In this document: in pieces, positions 24,815 through 33,900 of the stretch
Numbering within the stretch: the first letter of the stretch is position 1
Layout of the letters: each line of letters opens with the position of its first letter
Assembly (NCBI GenBank): GCA_964371055.1
Contig: CAYJLF010000017.1
Location: 1-64,000 of the forward strand
From: CAYJLF01 sp964371055
GTDB lineage: Bacteria; Eisenbacteria; RBG-16-71-46; CAIMUX01
DNA length: 64,000 nt
Direction of reading: 5' to 3'
Notes under the pieces: generated by a model
Seen by the model: the letters and a program-made list of their open reading frames with translations, nothing else
Databases searched by the model: none
What the model was told of the DNA's origin: nothing
Position numbers and translations under genes: made by a program

Positions 24815-25780
24815 GTGAAGCGCGGGTTGGGTCGGGTGCTGGTCCTCGGGGCCGGGGGCAATGTCGGTACGCTGCTCATGGCGGAGCTCGCTCGACGTGG
24901 CGCGTCATCCGGGGGCGGGGCGTCCGGGGGGGCGCTGTCCGGAGCCGTGCGGCCGGGGCGGATTCCTCCGCGCGAGCCGACGGGCGCCCGCTGGGTCGAG
25001 GTCGACCTCGCGGCGCCGGGGACGCTGGAAGCTGCGCTCCTCGCGAACGGAAGCGTGGCGTTCGATACCGTCCTCTGGACACCGTCCGTGGGCCTCTTGC
25101 CGTCGTGCCTCGACGCGCTCGAGCGCGCGGCCCCCGGGCGTGTGGTCATCATCTCCTCCGCGAGCGTTCACACGCGGTTGCAGAGCGGTGGCGCCCGCAT
25201 GAAGCGAGAGGCCGAGGCCCGGGTCCGCGCTTCTGGCCTGCGCTTCACCGTGATCCGCCCGACGATGATCTACGGCAACGCGCGCGACCGAAACCTGACC
25301 AGGCTGCTGGACTACCTCGAGCGCTGCCCGCTCTTCCCCCTCTTCGGAGACGGCTCCGGGCTGATGCAGCCGGTCTTCATCGATGACCTGGTCGAGACGA
25401 TTCTCCGGGCGGCGGAGGAGCCGAGCGCCGAGGGGAAGAGCTATGATGTCGGCGCCGCCGCATCCTTGACCTATCGTGAGCTGGTCGAGACCGCGGCGGC
25501 AGCGCTGGGAAAGCGCGCCCGCTTCGTCTCGGTGCCGCTCGGGGCCGCCGCCTTCCTGCTGCGGACGGCGAATCGGCTGGGACTGCGGTTCTTGAGGGAA
25601 GAACAGGTGCTGCGCCTCGCCGAGGACAAGGTGGTGGACAACGGTCCGGTGATCGCCGACCTTGGGGTGCACCCGCGAGGGTTCCAGGAAGGCATCGCGC
25701 GGCAGGTGGAGAGACGTCGAGGAACGCGCCCCGATTCGACCGGAGGCGGTGGCGCGGAGGCAAGGATGCGGAATGGGTGA
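24815..25780 (+). CDS. NAD-dependent sugar epimerase/dehydratase-like protein
   Basis: This 321-residue extended short-chain dehydrogenase has an N-terminal Rossmann motif (VLVLGAGGNVG), VVIISSASVHTR in place of the usual catalytic serine region, RPTMIYGNARD, and QPVFIDDLVETIL. No YxxxK catalytic pair is evident, which puts it in the atypical (NmrA or complex I NDUFA9-like) part of the family, so epimerase activity is uncertain. It starts at GTG 24815 with GGGAGGGAAG upstream and runs 8 bases into the next gene. A glycine/serine-rich loop near residues 30-45 is unusual. It probably supplies or modifies a nucleotide or lipid-linked sugar. Confidence 0.7.
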   Translation: MKRGLGRVLVLGAGGNVGTLLMAELARRGASSGGGASGGALSGAVRPGRIPPREPTGARWVEVDLAAPGTLEAALLANGSVAFDTVLWTPSVGLLPSCLDALERAAPGRVVIISSASVHTRLQSGGARMKREAEARVRASGLRFTVIRPTMIYGNARDRNLTRLLDYLERCPLFPLFGDGSGLMQPVFIDDLVETILRAAEEPSAEGKSYDVGAAASLTYRELVETAAAALGKRARFVSVPLGAAAFLLRTANRLGLRFLREEQVLRLAEDKVVDNGPVIADLGVHPRGFQEGIARQVERRRGTRPDSTGGGGAEARMRNG

Positions 25781-27665
25781 GTCATCCGCGCGGGCCGGTC
25801 AAGACCTGCGCGTTCTCTTTCTCACACAGTACTACCCGCCCGAGGTGGCGGCGGCGCCGGCGCGTGCGCTGCACTTCGCCCGCGCCCTCACCCGCGCCGG
25901 CCACACGGTGACCGTGATCACGGGGTTGCCCAATCATCCCTCGGGCGTGATCCAACCCGGCTTTCAGCCGGGCGAGACGAAGACCAGCGACGGCATCACG
26001 GTGCGCCGCACGCGGCTCTACGCCACGCCGCGCAAGACGCCCCTCGACCGGCTGCGGAACCACCTCAGCTTCGCCGTCTCGGCCCATGGCGCGGCGGTCC
26101 GCGGGGGACCGTACGACCTGGTCCTCGTCACGGTCCCGCCGCTCTTCATCGGTGTCACCGGCTGGCTGGCCGCCGTCCGGCATCGCGCGCCCCTGATCAT
26201 CGATGTGCGTGATGACTGGCCGCGGGCCGCGATCGCGCTCGGGGAGATGCGCCCCGGACTGATCGCCGCCGTCCTCGATGCGCTGGCCGGGTTCCTCTAT
26301 CAGCGCGCGACTCGGGTCATCGCCGTGACGCAGGGAATGCAACGCTCCTTCACCGCGCGGGGCATCGACGCCGGCCGGCAGGTCCTGATCACGAACGGCG
26401 CGGACACCGAGACGTTTCGGCCCGTGGCCGGTCTCGAGGTCACCGGGAACGCGTCCGCGACGAGCGAGGCCGCCCCGCCCGCAGCTCGCCCCATCACCGT
26501 GCTCTACGCCGGGACCCACGGGCTGATCCACGGCATGGAGGTCCTCCTCGACGCGGCAGAGATCCTGGAGCGCGAGGGGTTGGGGTCGGGTCACTCCGGA
26601 TTCCGTTTCCTTCTCGTCGGCGACGGCGTGGCGAAGGGGGCGCTGGGGGAGGATGCGGCGCGCCGGGGACTCGCCTCGATCGAGTTCCGTCCCGCCGAGT
26701 CGCCCGCTGATCTCGCGGTTACGACCGCGGACGCCGATCTCTGCGTGGCGACGACGCGCAATCACCCATTCAGCGGTGAAACGATTCCGGTCAAGCTCTT
26801 CGACTACCTCGCCGCGGGCAAGCCGGTCGTGGCCGCGGTGAGCGGAGACGCGGCCGAGGTTGTGCGCGCATCGGGGGGCGGAGTCGTCACCGCGCCCGGG
26901 GACGGCGCGGCCCTGGCCGCCGCGATCGTCGAACTGGCGCGTGATTCACAGCGGCGACGGGCGATGGGCATGGCGGGGGCGGCCTTCGTGGAAGCGCACT
27001 ACTCCCGGCGAGTCCTGGGCGAACGGCTGGCGGCGCTCTGCGAGGAAGTCGTGCGGCTCCGGCGGGGGCGGGATGTCGAGCCGGCGCCGCGCGGACTCGA
27101 CGCGTTCGCCAAGCGGACCTTCGACCTGACCGCGGCCATCTTCGGGATCCTTCTGCTCAGCCCGGTCTTTCTCCTCCTGGCCCTGCTCGTGCGCGTCGAT
27201 TCGCCGGGACCGGTGCTCTTTCGCCAGCGCCGCCCGGGGCGGGGCTCGCGCGAGTTCATCATGCTGAAGTTCCGCACCATGAGGATCGGAACGCCCGATC
27301 TCGCGACCCACCTCGTCGGTGAGGGAACCTCCTACGTGACCCGGATCGGACGGATGCTGCGACGGACCAGTCTCGACGAGCTGCCGCAGCTCTGGAACGT
27401 CCTGCGCGGCGAGATGAGCCTGGTCGGACCGCGTCCGGCTCTGTACAACCAGTATGACCTGATCGCGCTGCGGCAGGAGCGGGGCGTCGACGCGCTGCGG
27501 CCCGGCGTGACCGGCTGGGCGCAGGTCAACGGGCGCGACGAGATCCCGATGGATCGGAAGGTGGCGTTGGACGAGGAGTATCTCCATCGCGCCGGCTTCT
27601 TCTTCGACCTGTCGATCCTGGGGCGAACGGTCGCCGAGGTCTTCACCGGCCGGGGGACGCGGTAG
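25773..27665 (+). CDS. Glycosyltransferase fused to phosphoglycosyltransferase
   Basis: This 630-residue protein joins two enzymes of glycan assembly. Residues about 10-430 are a WbuB-like GT4 glycosyltransferase (FLTQYYPPEVAAAPARA, PFSGETIPVKLFDYLAAGKP). Residues about 446-630 are a monotopic bacterial sugar transferase (PglC/WcaJ type): membrane re-entrant helix, FRQRRPGRGSREFIMLKFRTM, the catalytic Asp-Glu of SLDELPQLWNVLRGEMS (about 535-536) and GPRPALY. The C-terminal half should load a sugar phosphate onto undecaprenyl phosphate, and the N-terminal half should add the next sugar. The start is ATG 25773, 8 bases before the upstream stop. This enzyme probably starts the polymer made by the locus. 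Confidence 0.9.
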   Translation: MGESSARAGQDLRVLFLTQYYPPEVAAAPARALHFARALTRAGHTVTVITGLPNHPSGVIQPGFQPGETKTSDGITVRRTRLYATPRKTPLDRLRNHLSFAVSAHGAAVRGGPYDLVLVTVPPLFIGVTGWLAAVRHRAPLIIDVRDDWPRAAIALGEMRPGLIAAVLDALAGFLYQRATRVIAVTQGMQRSFTARGIDAGRQVLITNGADTETFRPVAGLEVTGNASATSEAAPPAARPITVLYAGTHGLIHGMEVLLDAAEILEREGLGSGHSGFRFLLVGDGVAKGALGEDAARRGLASIEFRPAESPADLAVTTADADLCVATTRNHPFSGETIPVKLFDYLAAGKPVVAAVSGDAAEVVRASGGGVVTAPGDGAALAAAIVELARDSQRRRAMGMAGAAFVEAHYSRRVLGERLAALCEEVVRLRRGRDVEPAPRGLDAFAKRTFDLTAAIFGILLLSPVFLLLALLVRVDSPGPVLFRQRRPGRGSREFIMLKFRTMRIGTPDLATHLVGEGTSYVTRIGRMLRRTSLDELPQLWNVLRGEMSLVGPRPALYNQYDLIALRQERGVDALRPGVTGWAQVNGRDEIPMDRKVALDEEYLHRAGFFFDLSILGRTVAEVFTGRGTR

Positions 27666-27691
27666 TGGTGCCGGGCCCGGGGAGTTCCGCC

Positions 27692-28717
27692 ATGCAACTT
27701 CTGATCACGATCGACACCGAGGAGGACGACGCCTGGTCAGGTCGCGTGCCGGTCACGACCGAGAACACCTCCTTTCTTCGGCGCTTTCAGGATCTGTGCG
27801 ACGAGTTCGACCAGCGGCCCACCTGGTTGTGCACCGCCCCCGTGCTGGCCGATGAGCGGTTCCGGGACGGCCTCGGCGGGGCAGTCGCGGACGGACGGGC
27901 GGAGATCGGGGCGCACTTCCATCCCTGGTCCGCCGGTCCGTTTCCGCCGGAGACAGCCTCGCGGACCGTGGCGCAGGTCTATCCCCACGAGGTGTCGCCG
28001 GAGCTCTTTCGCGCGGGACTGGCGCGGATCGTCACGCTCGTGCGGGAACGCTTCGGCGTGGCGACGACGAGCTATCGCGCCGGGCGGTGGGGCTTCGTGG
28101 GTGCGCACGTGCCGCTCTTGCTGGAGCAGGGGATCAGGATCGACTGCTCGGTCACCCCGTTTCTGAGCTGGAGACGATTCAGCGGCGATCCATCGGGACG
28201 GGGAGGGCCGGACTTCCGCGGCGCCGCGCTCCGCCCCTACTTCGTCGATCCCGAGGATGTGCGGCGCTCGGGAGACTCGCGACTGCTCGAGCTGCCGATG
28301 ACCGTCCTCGCGCCCCGCGGTCCGTTCATCGCGCGTCCCTCTCTCTGGCCGAGGCTCGATCGGCTGGCCGGATCGCTGGGGGGGAGGGCGCTGGCGCGGC
28401 TGCGCTGGACGCCGCAGCTCTTCCGTCCCTGGCCGGGACTTCGCCTCGAAGATCTGCTCCGGATGCGCGACACCGCGCGGGCGCTCGAGCTTCCCTACCT
28501 GATGTTGATGTTCCACAGCTCGGAGTTGATGCCGGGCGGATCGCCCTACTATCCAGACGCCCCATCGGTGGAACGGCTCTACACCAAGCTGCGCGGCCTC
28601 TTCGCGGCGATGCAGCGCGATCGCATTCCGGGAGCGACGCTGGCGCAGTTCGGCCTGCCGATCGTACATGCGGCCGACGCTGCGCCGGGGGCGGCGGTGG
28701 CGGAGGATCGATCGTGA
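27692..28717 (+). CDS. Polysaccharide deacetylase-like protein
   Basis: This 341-residue protein has a NodB-like deacetylase fold. The first strand carries ITIDTEEDD with the metal/catalytic aspartate, GAHFHPWS supplies the histidine pair, and SYRAGRWG a later motif. ATG 27692 (GGGGAG upstream) is chosen over a GTG at 27665 that overlaps the previous stop. No signal peptide is seen, so it probably acts in the cytoplasm on a precursor. Its stop overlaps the next glycosyltransferase start by 4 bases. Removal of N-acetyl groups from the surface glycan is the natural guess. Confidence 0.8.
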   Translation: MQLLITIDTEEDDAWSGRVPVTTENTSFLRRFQDLCDEFDQRPTWLCTAPVLADERFRDGLGGAVADGRAEIGAHFHPWSAGPFPPETASRTVAQVYPHEVSPELFRAGLARIVTLVRERFGVATTSYRAGRWGFVGAHVPLLLEQGIRIDCSVTPFLSWRRFSGDPSGRGGPDFRGAALRPYFVDPEDVRRSGDSRLLELPMTVLAPRGPFIARPSLWPRLDRLAGSLGGRALARLRWTPQLFRPWPGLRLEDLLRMRDTARALELPYLMLMFHSSELMPGGSPYYPDAPSVERLYTKLRGLFAAMQRDRIPGATLAQFGLPIVHAADAAPGAAVAEDRS

Positions 28718-29892
28718 GCCGCGAGGAGACGGGCGGCCGGGGTGACGCGACCCGGGATCTGCGCCTGTTGTTCGTGATCGGCGGGCTGGGGCCGGGCGGG
28801 GCCGAACGCCAGGCGGTCATGCTGCTGGAGCATCTGCCGAAGCATGGCGTCCGGCCGGTGTTGGCCTGCTTCGGAGGCTACGAAGAGGACCTGCAGCGCG
28901 TGCGGCGCGCGGGCGTCCCGATCCACCGGCTGCGCGTGCGCGCAGGAAAGCTGTGGCCGGTTCCGGTCTGGTCGACGCTGGCGCGCCTGATCGTGCATCA
29001 CAGGATCGATGTCGTGCAGTCGTTTCTGACGACCTTCGACATCCTCGCCCCGACGCTTCGCCTCGTCCGGCCGGGGCTCCAGATCGTGACCAGTCGGCGC
29101 AGCACGTCCGAGGCGTTCTCGCAGCGCGATCTGGAGGCGCTGCGCTTCACGAACCGCTGGGCCGACGCCGTCGTGGGCAACTCCCGGGCGGTGCTCGAAA
29201 GCATTCGCCAGGTCGAACGCCTTCCCGACGGCAAGCTGGTCTGTATCCCGAATGGTTTCGACCTGCCGCCTCCGGTCGAACGCGAGGAACGAGCGGAAGC
29301 GCGGCGGCGGCTCGATCTCCCGTCCGACGCCTTCGTAGCGGCCTTCCCGGCCCACTTCCGGCCGGAGAAGCGGCACGACCGGCTCCCGCCGATCTGGGGC
29401 GCGCTGCGCTCCGCCTCCCCCGGGGCGATCCTGGCGCTCGCCGGCGATGGCGAGTTGAACGAGAACTATCGCGCGGTCGCCGCGAACGTGCGGGAAGCGT
29501 TCTCCGCCGCCGGGGTGGCGCCGATGGTACGCTGGCTCGGGGTCGTCCGCGACATGCGGTCTCTCTACGCCGCGTCCGACGTGGTCCTGAGCCTCTCCAA
29601 CCGCGAGGGGATGAGCAACGTCATGATGGAAGCGATGGCCCACGCCCGGCCGGTGATCGCGACCAGTACCGGCGGCACGGAAGAGCTGATCCGGGACGGT
29701 CACAACGGGTATCTTGTGGAGGGCGATGATCCCGCGGCCGGCGCGCGGCGGCTCGCGGAACTGGCGGCTGACTCTGACCGGTGCCGGATCATGGGAGAGA
29801 CGGCTCGTGCCGACCTCGGCGCACGCTTCTCGGTCGATCGCATGGTCGGCCGTTACGCTGATCTCTACCGGAAGCTGGCCGGCAGAGGCTGA
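28714..29892 (+). CDS. GT4 family glycosyltransferase
   Basis: This 392-residue protein is a GT-B fold retaining glycosyltransferase. The N-terminal GGLGPGGAERQAVMLLEHL is the typical acceptor-side loop, and the C-terminal half has SNREGMSNVMMEAMAHARPV, whose E(x7)E-type motif binds the nucleotide sugar. The start is GTG 28714 in a GTGA overlap with the deacetylase gene. It presumably extends the lipid-linked glycan on the cytoplasmic face. The sugar specificity cannot be inferred. It is the last of the overlapping series; 105 bases follow before the methyltransferase. Confidence 0.88.
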   Translation: MSREETGGRGDATRDLRLLFVIGGLGPGGAERQAVMLLEHLPKHGVRPVLACFGGYEEDLQRVRRAGVPIHRLRVRAGKLWPVPVWSTLARLIVHHRIDVVQSFLTTFDILAPTLRLVRPGLQIVTSRRSTSEAFSQRDLEALRFTNRWADAVVGNSRAVLESIRQVERLPDGKLVCIPNGFDLPPPVEREERAEARRRLDLPSDAFVAAFPAHFRPEKRHDRLPPIWGALRSASPGAILALAGDGELNENYRAVAANVREAFSAAGVAPMVRWLGVVRDMRSLYAASDVVLSLSNREGMSNVMMEAMAHARPVIATSTGGTEELIRDGHNGYLVEGDDPAAGARRLAELAADSDRCRIMGETARADLGARFSVDRMVGRYADLYRKLAGRG

Positions 29893-29997
29893 AGCGGCAC
29901 GCGGGGGCCGGCGTCCGGTCTCGAGACAGGGCGGGAAGGCGGAGCGGGACGACCGCGGCCGCCCCGCTCGGGGGAACATGACCTTGCGGAGGGTTCG

Positions 29998-30891
29998 ATG
30001 CGCTCCAGCGCCGATGTTCTGAACGATCCGACCGGGCTTCTGCGGATCTTCTACGAGAATCTCCAGGAGGAGCTGCGCCGGGCCGACGAGTTTCTGCCGG
30101 GGGAACTGGCCGGGGAGTTCAAGACCTACTACGGGCGGCTGATCCGTCGCCCGCTCGCCGGTGCGGATCTCGAGACCGAAGTGCGTGGCGGATTGCGGAG
30201 CACCTACGGCCTGGCCCTGGATCGGATCCTGCGGCCAGGGCGGGGGCGCCCCGCGCGCGTGCTGGACGCAGGCTGCGGCTACGGGACCGAGTGTCTCCTC
30301 TATGCCTTCGCCGGGGCCGAGGTCACCGGCAATGACCTGCGCGAGCCGCGCGTCCAGACGGCGACCCGGCGGGGTGCGTTCTGGCAGAAGGAACTCGGCC
30401 GGCCGCTGGCCGTGCAGTTCCGGGCCGCGAACATCTTCGATCAGCCCGAGCGGTCGCACTTCGACCTGATCTGGGTCCACAACGCGATCACGCACATCCA
30501 CCCGGTCGACGGATTCCTCCGACTCTGTCGCGAGCTCCTCGCGCCGGGCGGCGAGGTCGTGATCATCGACGTCAACAAGAGCAGCCTCCGCCGCCGCTTC
30601 GCCCCCTCCGACCACGATTCCGGCGCCGAGGGGAAGTACACCAGCCGGATCGATCCCGCGACCGGCAAGGAGGTGGTCTACGCCGTCGAGCGGGACCTGG
30701 GGCTCGCCGAGCAATGCCGGCTGGTGCGGGAGGCGGGACTCGAGGTCTCCTCGCGGGAGTGCTACCTGGGCGGGCACGCGCGGGCGGGTGAGTCGCTCTG
30801 GCGCGGGTTGCTGCGACCTCTCAGCCGCTCGCTGCCGGTCTCGTCGCTCCTGGGCAACCGCTACATCGTCGCGGGACGCCGGCCCGACTGA
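29998..30891 (+). CDS. SAM-dependent methyltransferase
   Basis: This 297-residue class I methyltransferase has motif I VLDAGCGYGTECLL (near residue 87), the acidic second strand VTGNDLREPRV, and LIWVHNAITHIHP then LLAPGGEVVIIDVNK. It starts at ATG 29998 behind GCGGAGGG. The N-terminal 80 residues are helical and probably bind the acceptor. The position between glycosyltransferase genes suggests O-methylation of the glycan or its carrier, although the substrate is not determinable. Confidence 0.85.
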   Translation: MRSSADVLNDPTGLLRIFYENLQEELRRADEFLPGELAGEFKTYYGRLIRRPLAGADLETEVRGGLRSTYGLALDRILRPGRGRPARVLDAGCGYGTECLLYAFAGAEVTGNDLREPRVQTATRRGAFWQKELGRPLAVQFRAANIFDQPERSHFDLIWVHNAITHIHPVDGFLRLCRELLAPGGEVVIIDVNKSSLRRRFAPSDHDSGAEGKYTSRIDPATGKEVVYAVERDLGLAEQCRLVREAGLEVSSRECYLGGHARAGESLWRGLLRPLSRSLPVSSLLGNRYIVAGRRPD

Positions 30892-30904
30892 CGGCGGAGG
30901 GTTG

Positions 30905-32839
30905 ATGCGGCCGCGATCCCCGGCCGAGGATACGCGCGGACCGGACCGCGAGCAGCCGGGGCCCGGGCCGGGCGGGGCCGTGCTGCAGGAGTCGGCGAAC
31001 GGCCGGACTCGTTGGCTTCGATGCACCGCCCCGGTCGCCATCCTCGCCACGGATCGTGTCTCCGAGATCGGCGGGCTGCTCCGGGAGGCGGAACGCGAGG
31101 TGGCCGGCGGGCGCCTGGCCGCCGGCTTCATCGCCTACGACGCCGCTCCGGGGCTCGATCGCTCGCTCGTGACGCGGAGAAGCGAGTCTCTCCCGGAAAC
31201 GCCGCTCGAGGTCGCCGCGCGCCTGCCGCTCGCGTGGTTCGGCCTCTATGATCGCGCCGAGGAGATCGCGGAGCCCCCGCCCGCGTCCGCGCCCGCGCTG
31301 ACCTGGCAGTCGGATCTCTCCCCGGAGGAATACCGCGACGGGGTGAGGCGGATCCGGGAGTGGATCGCCGCGGCGCACACCTACCAGGTGAACTTCACCC
31401 GCCGACTGCGCGCGCCCTTCTCCGGCGATCCCTGGGAGCTCTTCCGCGCGCTTCATCACGCGCAACGCGGATCCTTCTCCGCCTACATCGACACCGGCCG
31501 GTTCGCCGTCTGCTCCGCCTCGCCGGAGCTCTTCTTCCGGCGCGATCGCGAGCGGATCGTGATGCGGCCGATGAAGGGGACACGCCGGCGCGGCTGCACG
31601 CTGGACGAGGACGAAGTCCGCGCGACCGCTCTCGTCCTTTCGGAGAAGGATCGCGCCGAAAACCTCATGATCGTCGACATGGTCAGAAACGATCTCGGAC
31701 GAGTCGCCGCGACCGGCAGTGTGCGGGTCGCGCGCCTCTTCGAGATCGAACGCTACGAGACGGTCTGGCAGATGACCTCCACCGTCGAGGCAGAGACCGG
31801 CGTGTCGTTCCCGGATCTCTTCCGGGGGCTCTTTCCCTGCGCCTCGGTGACCGGCGCCCCGAAGGTGCGCACCATGGAGCTGATCGCCGAACTGGAGCGA
31901 GAGCCGCGCGGCGTCTACTGCGGCGCGATCGGCTTTCTGGCCGCGGATCGGGCGCAGTTCAACGTGGCGATCCGGACCGTGAGCGTCGATCGGGCGCACG
32001 GGGTGGCGGAATACGGCACCGGGGGAGGCATCGTCTGGGACTCGGATCCCGAGGAGGAGGACGATGAGTGTCGCGCCAAGGCGGCCATCCTCACGGCGTC
32101 GCGCCCGGTCTTCCGACTCCTCGAAACGATGCGGTTGCGTCGATCGGGCCGCTACGTCCTGCTCGACCGGCACCTGCGGAGGATGGAGGGATCGGCCCGC
32201 TACTTCGGCTTCGTCTTCGACCGGGCCGAGGTCCGCTCGAGGCTCGAGGCCGAGGCGCGCGCCATCCTGGGGGGAGCCGCGGACTTTGTTCGCGGCGGAA
32301 CCAAGGAGACCTCCTTCCGGGTGCGTCTCCTGGTCGACCGTGGCGGGAAGGTCGAGGTGGAGTGGAGCGAACTGGGGCCGGGATCGTTCGCGCGGGCGCT
32401 CAGAACCAGCCCGGAAGCCGCGCCGCCTCGCGCACCCTGGCGGGTGGAACTGGCCGCCGAGCCGGTCGATCCGGCCGATTGCTTCCTCTATCACAAGACG
32501 ACCCACCGGGCGGTCTACGAGCGAGCCCGCGTGCCCGGACAGGATGACGTTCTGCTGTGGAACCGGGCCGGTGAGCTGACCGAGGCGACGGTCGCGAACC
32601 TGGTCGTGCGACTGGACGGCGCGTGGTTCACCCCCCCGGTGTGCTGCGGCCTCCTCGCGGGCACCTACCGCGATCACCTGCTCGAACGGGGGGTTCTGCG
32701 CGAGCGCGTGATCCGGCGGGAGGATCTGGCCCGATGTGAACGCATGGCGCTCGTCAACTCCGTCCGCGGCTGGATCGCGGTCCGGTTCGACTCCGGTCAG
32801 CGGCCGGCCGGCGCTCGTCGCTCGCAGACCGCGCGGTAG
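30905..32839 (+). CDS. pabB: Aminodeoxychorismate synthase component I fused to 4-amino-4-deoxychorismate lyase
   Basis: This 644-residue bifunctional folate enzyme consists of two parts. Residues 1-370 are PabB, with RPMKGTRRRG (Lys224 in the place of the nucleophilic PIKGT lysine that separates aminodeoxychorismate from anthranilate synthases), VDMVRNDLGRVA and SVTGAPKVRTMELI. Residues about 390-640 are a class IV PLP enzyme (PabC) with the catalytic lysine in YHKTTHRAV (Lys531) and NRAGELTEATVANLVV. Together they convert chorismate to 4-aminobenzoate; the glutaminase PabA is not in the window. The start is ATG 30905. It sits inside the polysaccharide locus and its 3' end overlaps the convergent glycosyltransferase by 43 bases. 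Confidence 0.92.
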   Translation: MRPRSPAEDTRGPDREQPGPGPGGAVLQESANGRTRWLRCTAPVAILATDRVSEIGGLLREAEREVAGGRLAAGFIAYDAAPGLDRSLVTRRSESLPETPLEVAARLPLAWFGLYDRAEEIAEPPPASAPALTWQSDLSPEEYRDGVRRIREWIAAAHTYQVNFTRRLRAPFSGDPWELFRALHHAQRGSFSAYIDTGRFAVCSASPELFFRRDRERIVMRPMKGTRRRGCTLDEDEVRATALVLSEKDRAENLMIVDMVRNDLGRVAATGSVRVARLFEIERYETVWQMTSTVEAETGVSFPDLFRGLFPCASVTGAPKVRTMELIAELEREPRGVYCGAIGFLAADRAQFNVAIRTVSVDRAHGVAEYGTGGGIVWDSDPEEEDDECRAKAAILTASRPVFRLLETMRLRRSGRYVLLDRHLRRMEGSARYFGFVFDRAEVRSRLEAEARAILGGAADFVRGGTKETSFRVRLLVDRGGKVEVEWSELGPGSFARALRTSPEAAPPRAPWRVELAAEPVDPADCFLYHKTTHRAVYERARVPGQDDVLLWNRAGELTEATVANLVVRLDGAWFTPPVCCGLLAGTYRDHLLERGVLRERVIRREDLARCERMALVNSVRGWIAVRFDSGQRPAGARRSQTAR

Positions 32840-33900
32840 ATCTCCTCCAGTTGGTCCAGCCACGGATCGAGTCCGTACCGATGCGCCACATCGCGGCGCG
32901 CTTGTTCGCCGATGGCCGCTGCCGCTGCGCCGCCGCCGGCCAGGGTCGTGATGAGCGCGGCGGCGAGGGCGTGCTCATCCCCGGGCGGCACGAGGCGGCC
33001 GGTCGATCCCTCCGTGAGCACGGTCGGGATCGCACCCACGCTGGAGGCGATAGGCGCACAGCCCGCCGCCATGGCCTCCAGGAGAGAGAGCGGCAACGCC
33101 TCGTTCAACGACGGAAGGACGAAGATCTCGGCTCCCCAGAGGAACGGGCGGACGTCCTCGGCCAATCCGGCAAAGACGACCTGGCGTTCGAGGCCGAGTG
33201 TTCGGGCCAGGCGCTCGAGTTCTCCCCGCAGCGGGCCGTCTCCGACCAGGGTCAGGCGCGCGTCAGGGATCTGCTCGGTGACGATGCGCCAGGCGCCGAG
33301 CAGGGTCGCGTGGTTCTTGACGTCGGTCAGGCTGGCGACGCAGACCGCGGAGTTCGGCTGCCGCCGCAGGTCGGGCGGAGGGTTGAAGCGGGCGGTGTCG
33401 ACCCCGTTCGCGACCATGAAGAGCTTCGATTTCGGGAGTCCGATCGTCTCGAGGAGGAAGGCGGCCTGCAGTTCGTTCAGCGCCACCACCGCGTCGGCCC
33501 TCCGGAAGAGAAACCGGTCGGTCAGGATCCGGCGGCGTCCATGACGGTGGACGAAGCGACTGCTGTGGACATGGACCACGACCGCCACGCGCGGATGGAA
33601 GAGGCCGACGAACCGTCCCCAGACCGATGCCTCGTAGTTGTGCGCGTGGATGACGTCGGGACGAAAGCGCGCCACCGCGCCGAACAGGAAAGAGATGATC
33701 CGAGGGTCCATCCGGCTGCGGCGCGGCAGCGCCGCCACTTGCATACCGGCCGGCCGCGGCCGCGCGAGCAAAGGGCCATTGTCGCGATTGGAGAGGAGGA
33801 ACGTGGCGTGACCGCGGCGCGCGAACTCGGCCGCGAGGGTGAAGCCGACGCTCTCGGCGCCGCCCAGCTTGCTCTGCGGGATCAGCTGGAGGATCCGCAC
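32797..33900 (-). CDS. GT4 family glycosyltransferase
   Basis: This 367-residue GT-B glycosyltransferase starts at GTG 33900 (CGGAGGGAGACATC upstream). It has the acceptor loop SKLGGAESVGFTLAAEFARRG, a nucleotide-sugar site LPSLNEALPLSLLEAMAAG, and VGAIPTVLTEGSTGRLVPPGD. Its start lies within the last 19 bases of the upstream glycosyltransferase on the same strand, so the pair is coupled. Its last 43 bases are also coding on the other strand (PabB-PabC), an unusual convergent overlap. The role is probably a further elongation step in the same surface glycan. Confidence 0.85.
   Translation of the reverse strand: MRILQLIPQSKLGGAESVGFTLAAEFARRGHATFLLSNRDNGPLLARPRPAGMQVAALPRRSRMDPRIISFLFGAVARFRPDVIHAHNYEASVWGRFVGLFHPRVAVVVHVHSSRFVHRHGRRRILTDRFLFRRADAVVALNELQAAFLLETIGLPKSKLFMVANGVDTARFNPPPDLRRQPNSAVCVASLTDVKNHATLLGAWRIVTEQIPDARLTLVGDGPLRGELERLARTLGLERQVVFAGLAEDVRPFLWGAEIFVLPSLNEALPLSLLEAMAAGCAPIASSVGAIPTVLTEGSTGRLVPPGDEHALAAALITTLAGGGAAAAAIGEQARRDVAHRYGLDPWLDQLEEIYRAVCERRAPAGR

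Noticed and set aside
28579..31131. An 850-codon minus-strand open frame opposite glycosyltransferase and methyltransferase genes
   Set aside because: It spans several convincing plus-strand genes with clear family motifs and is arginine-rich without domains.
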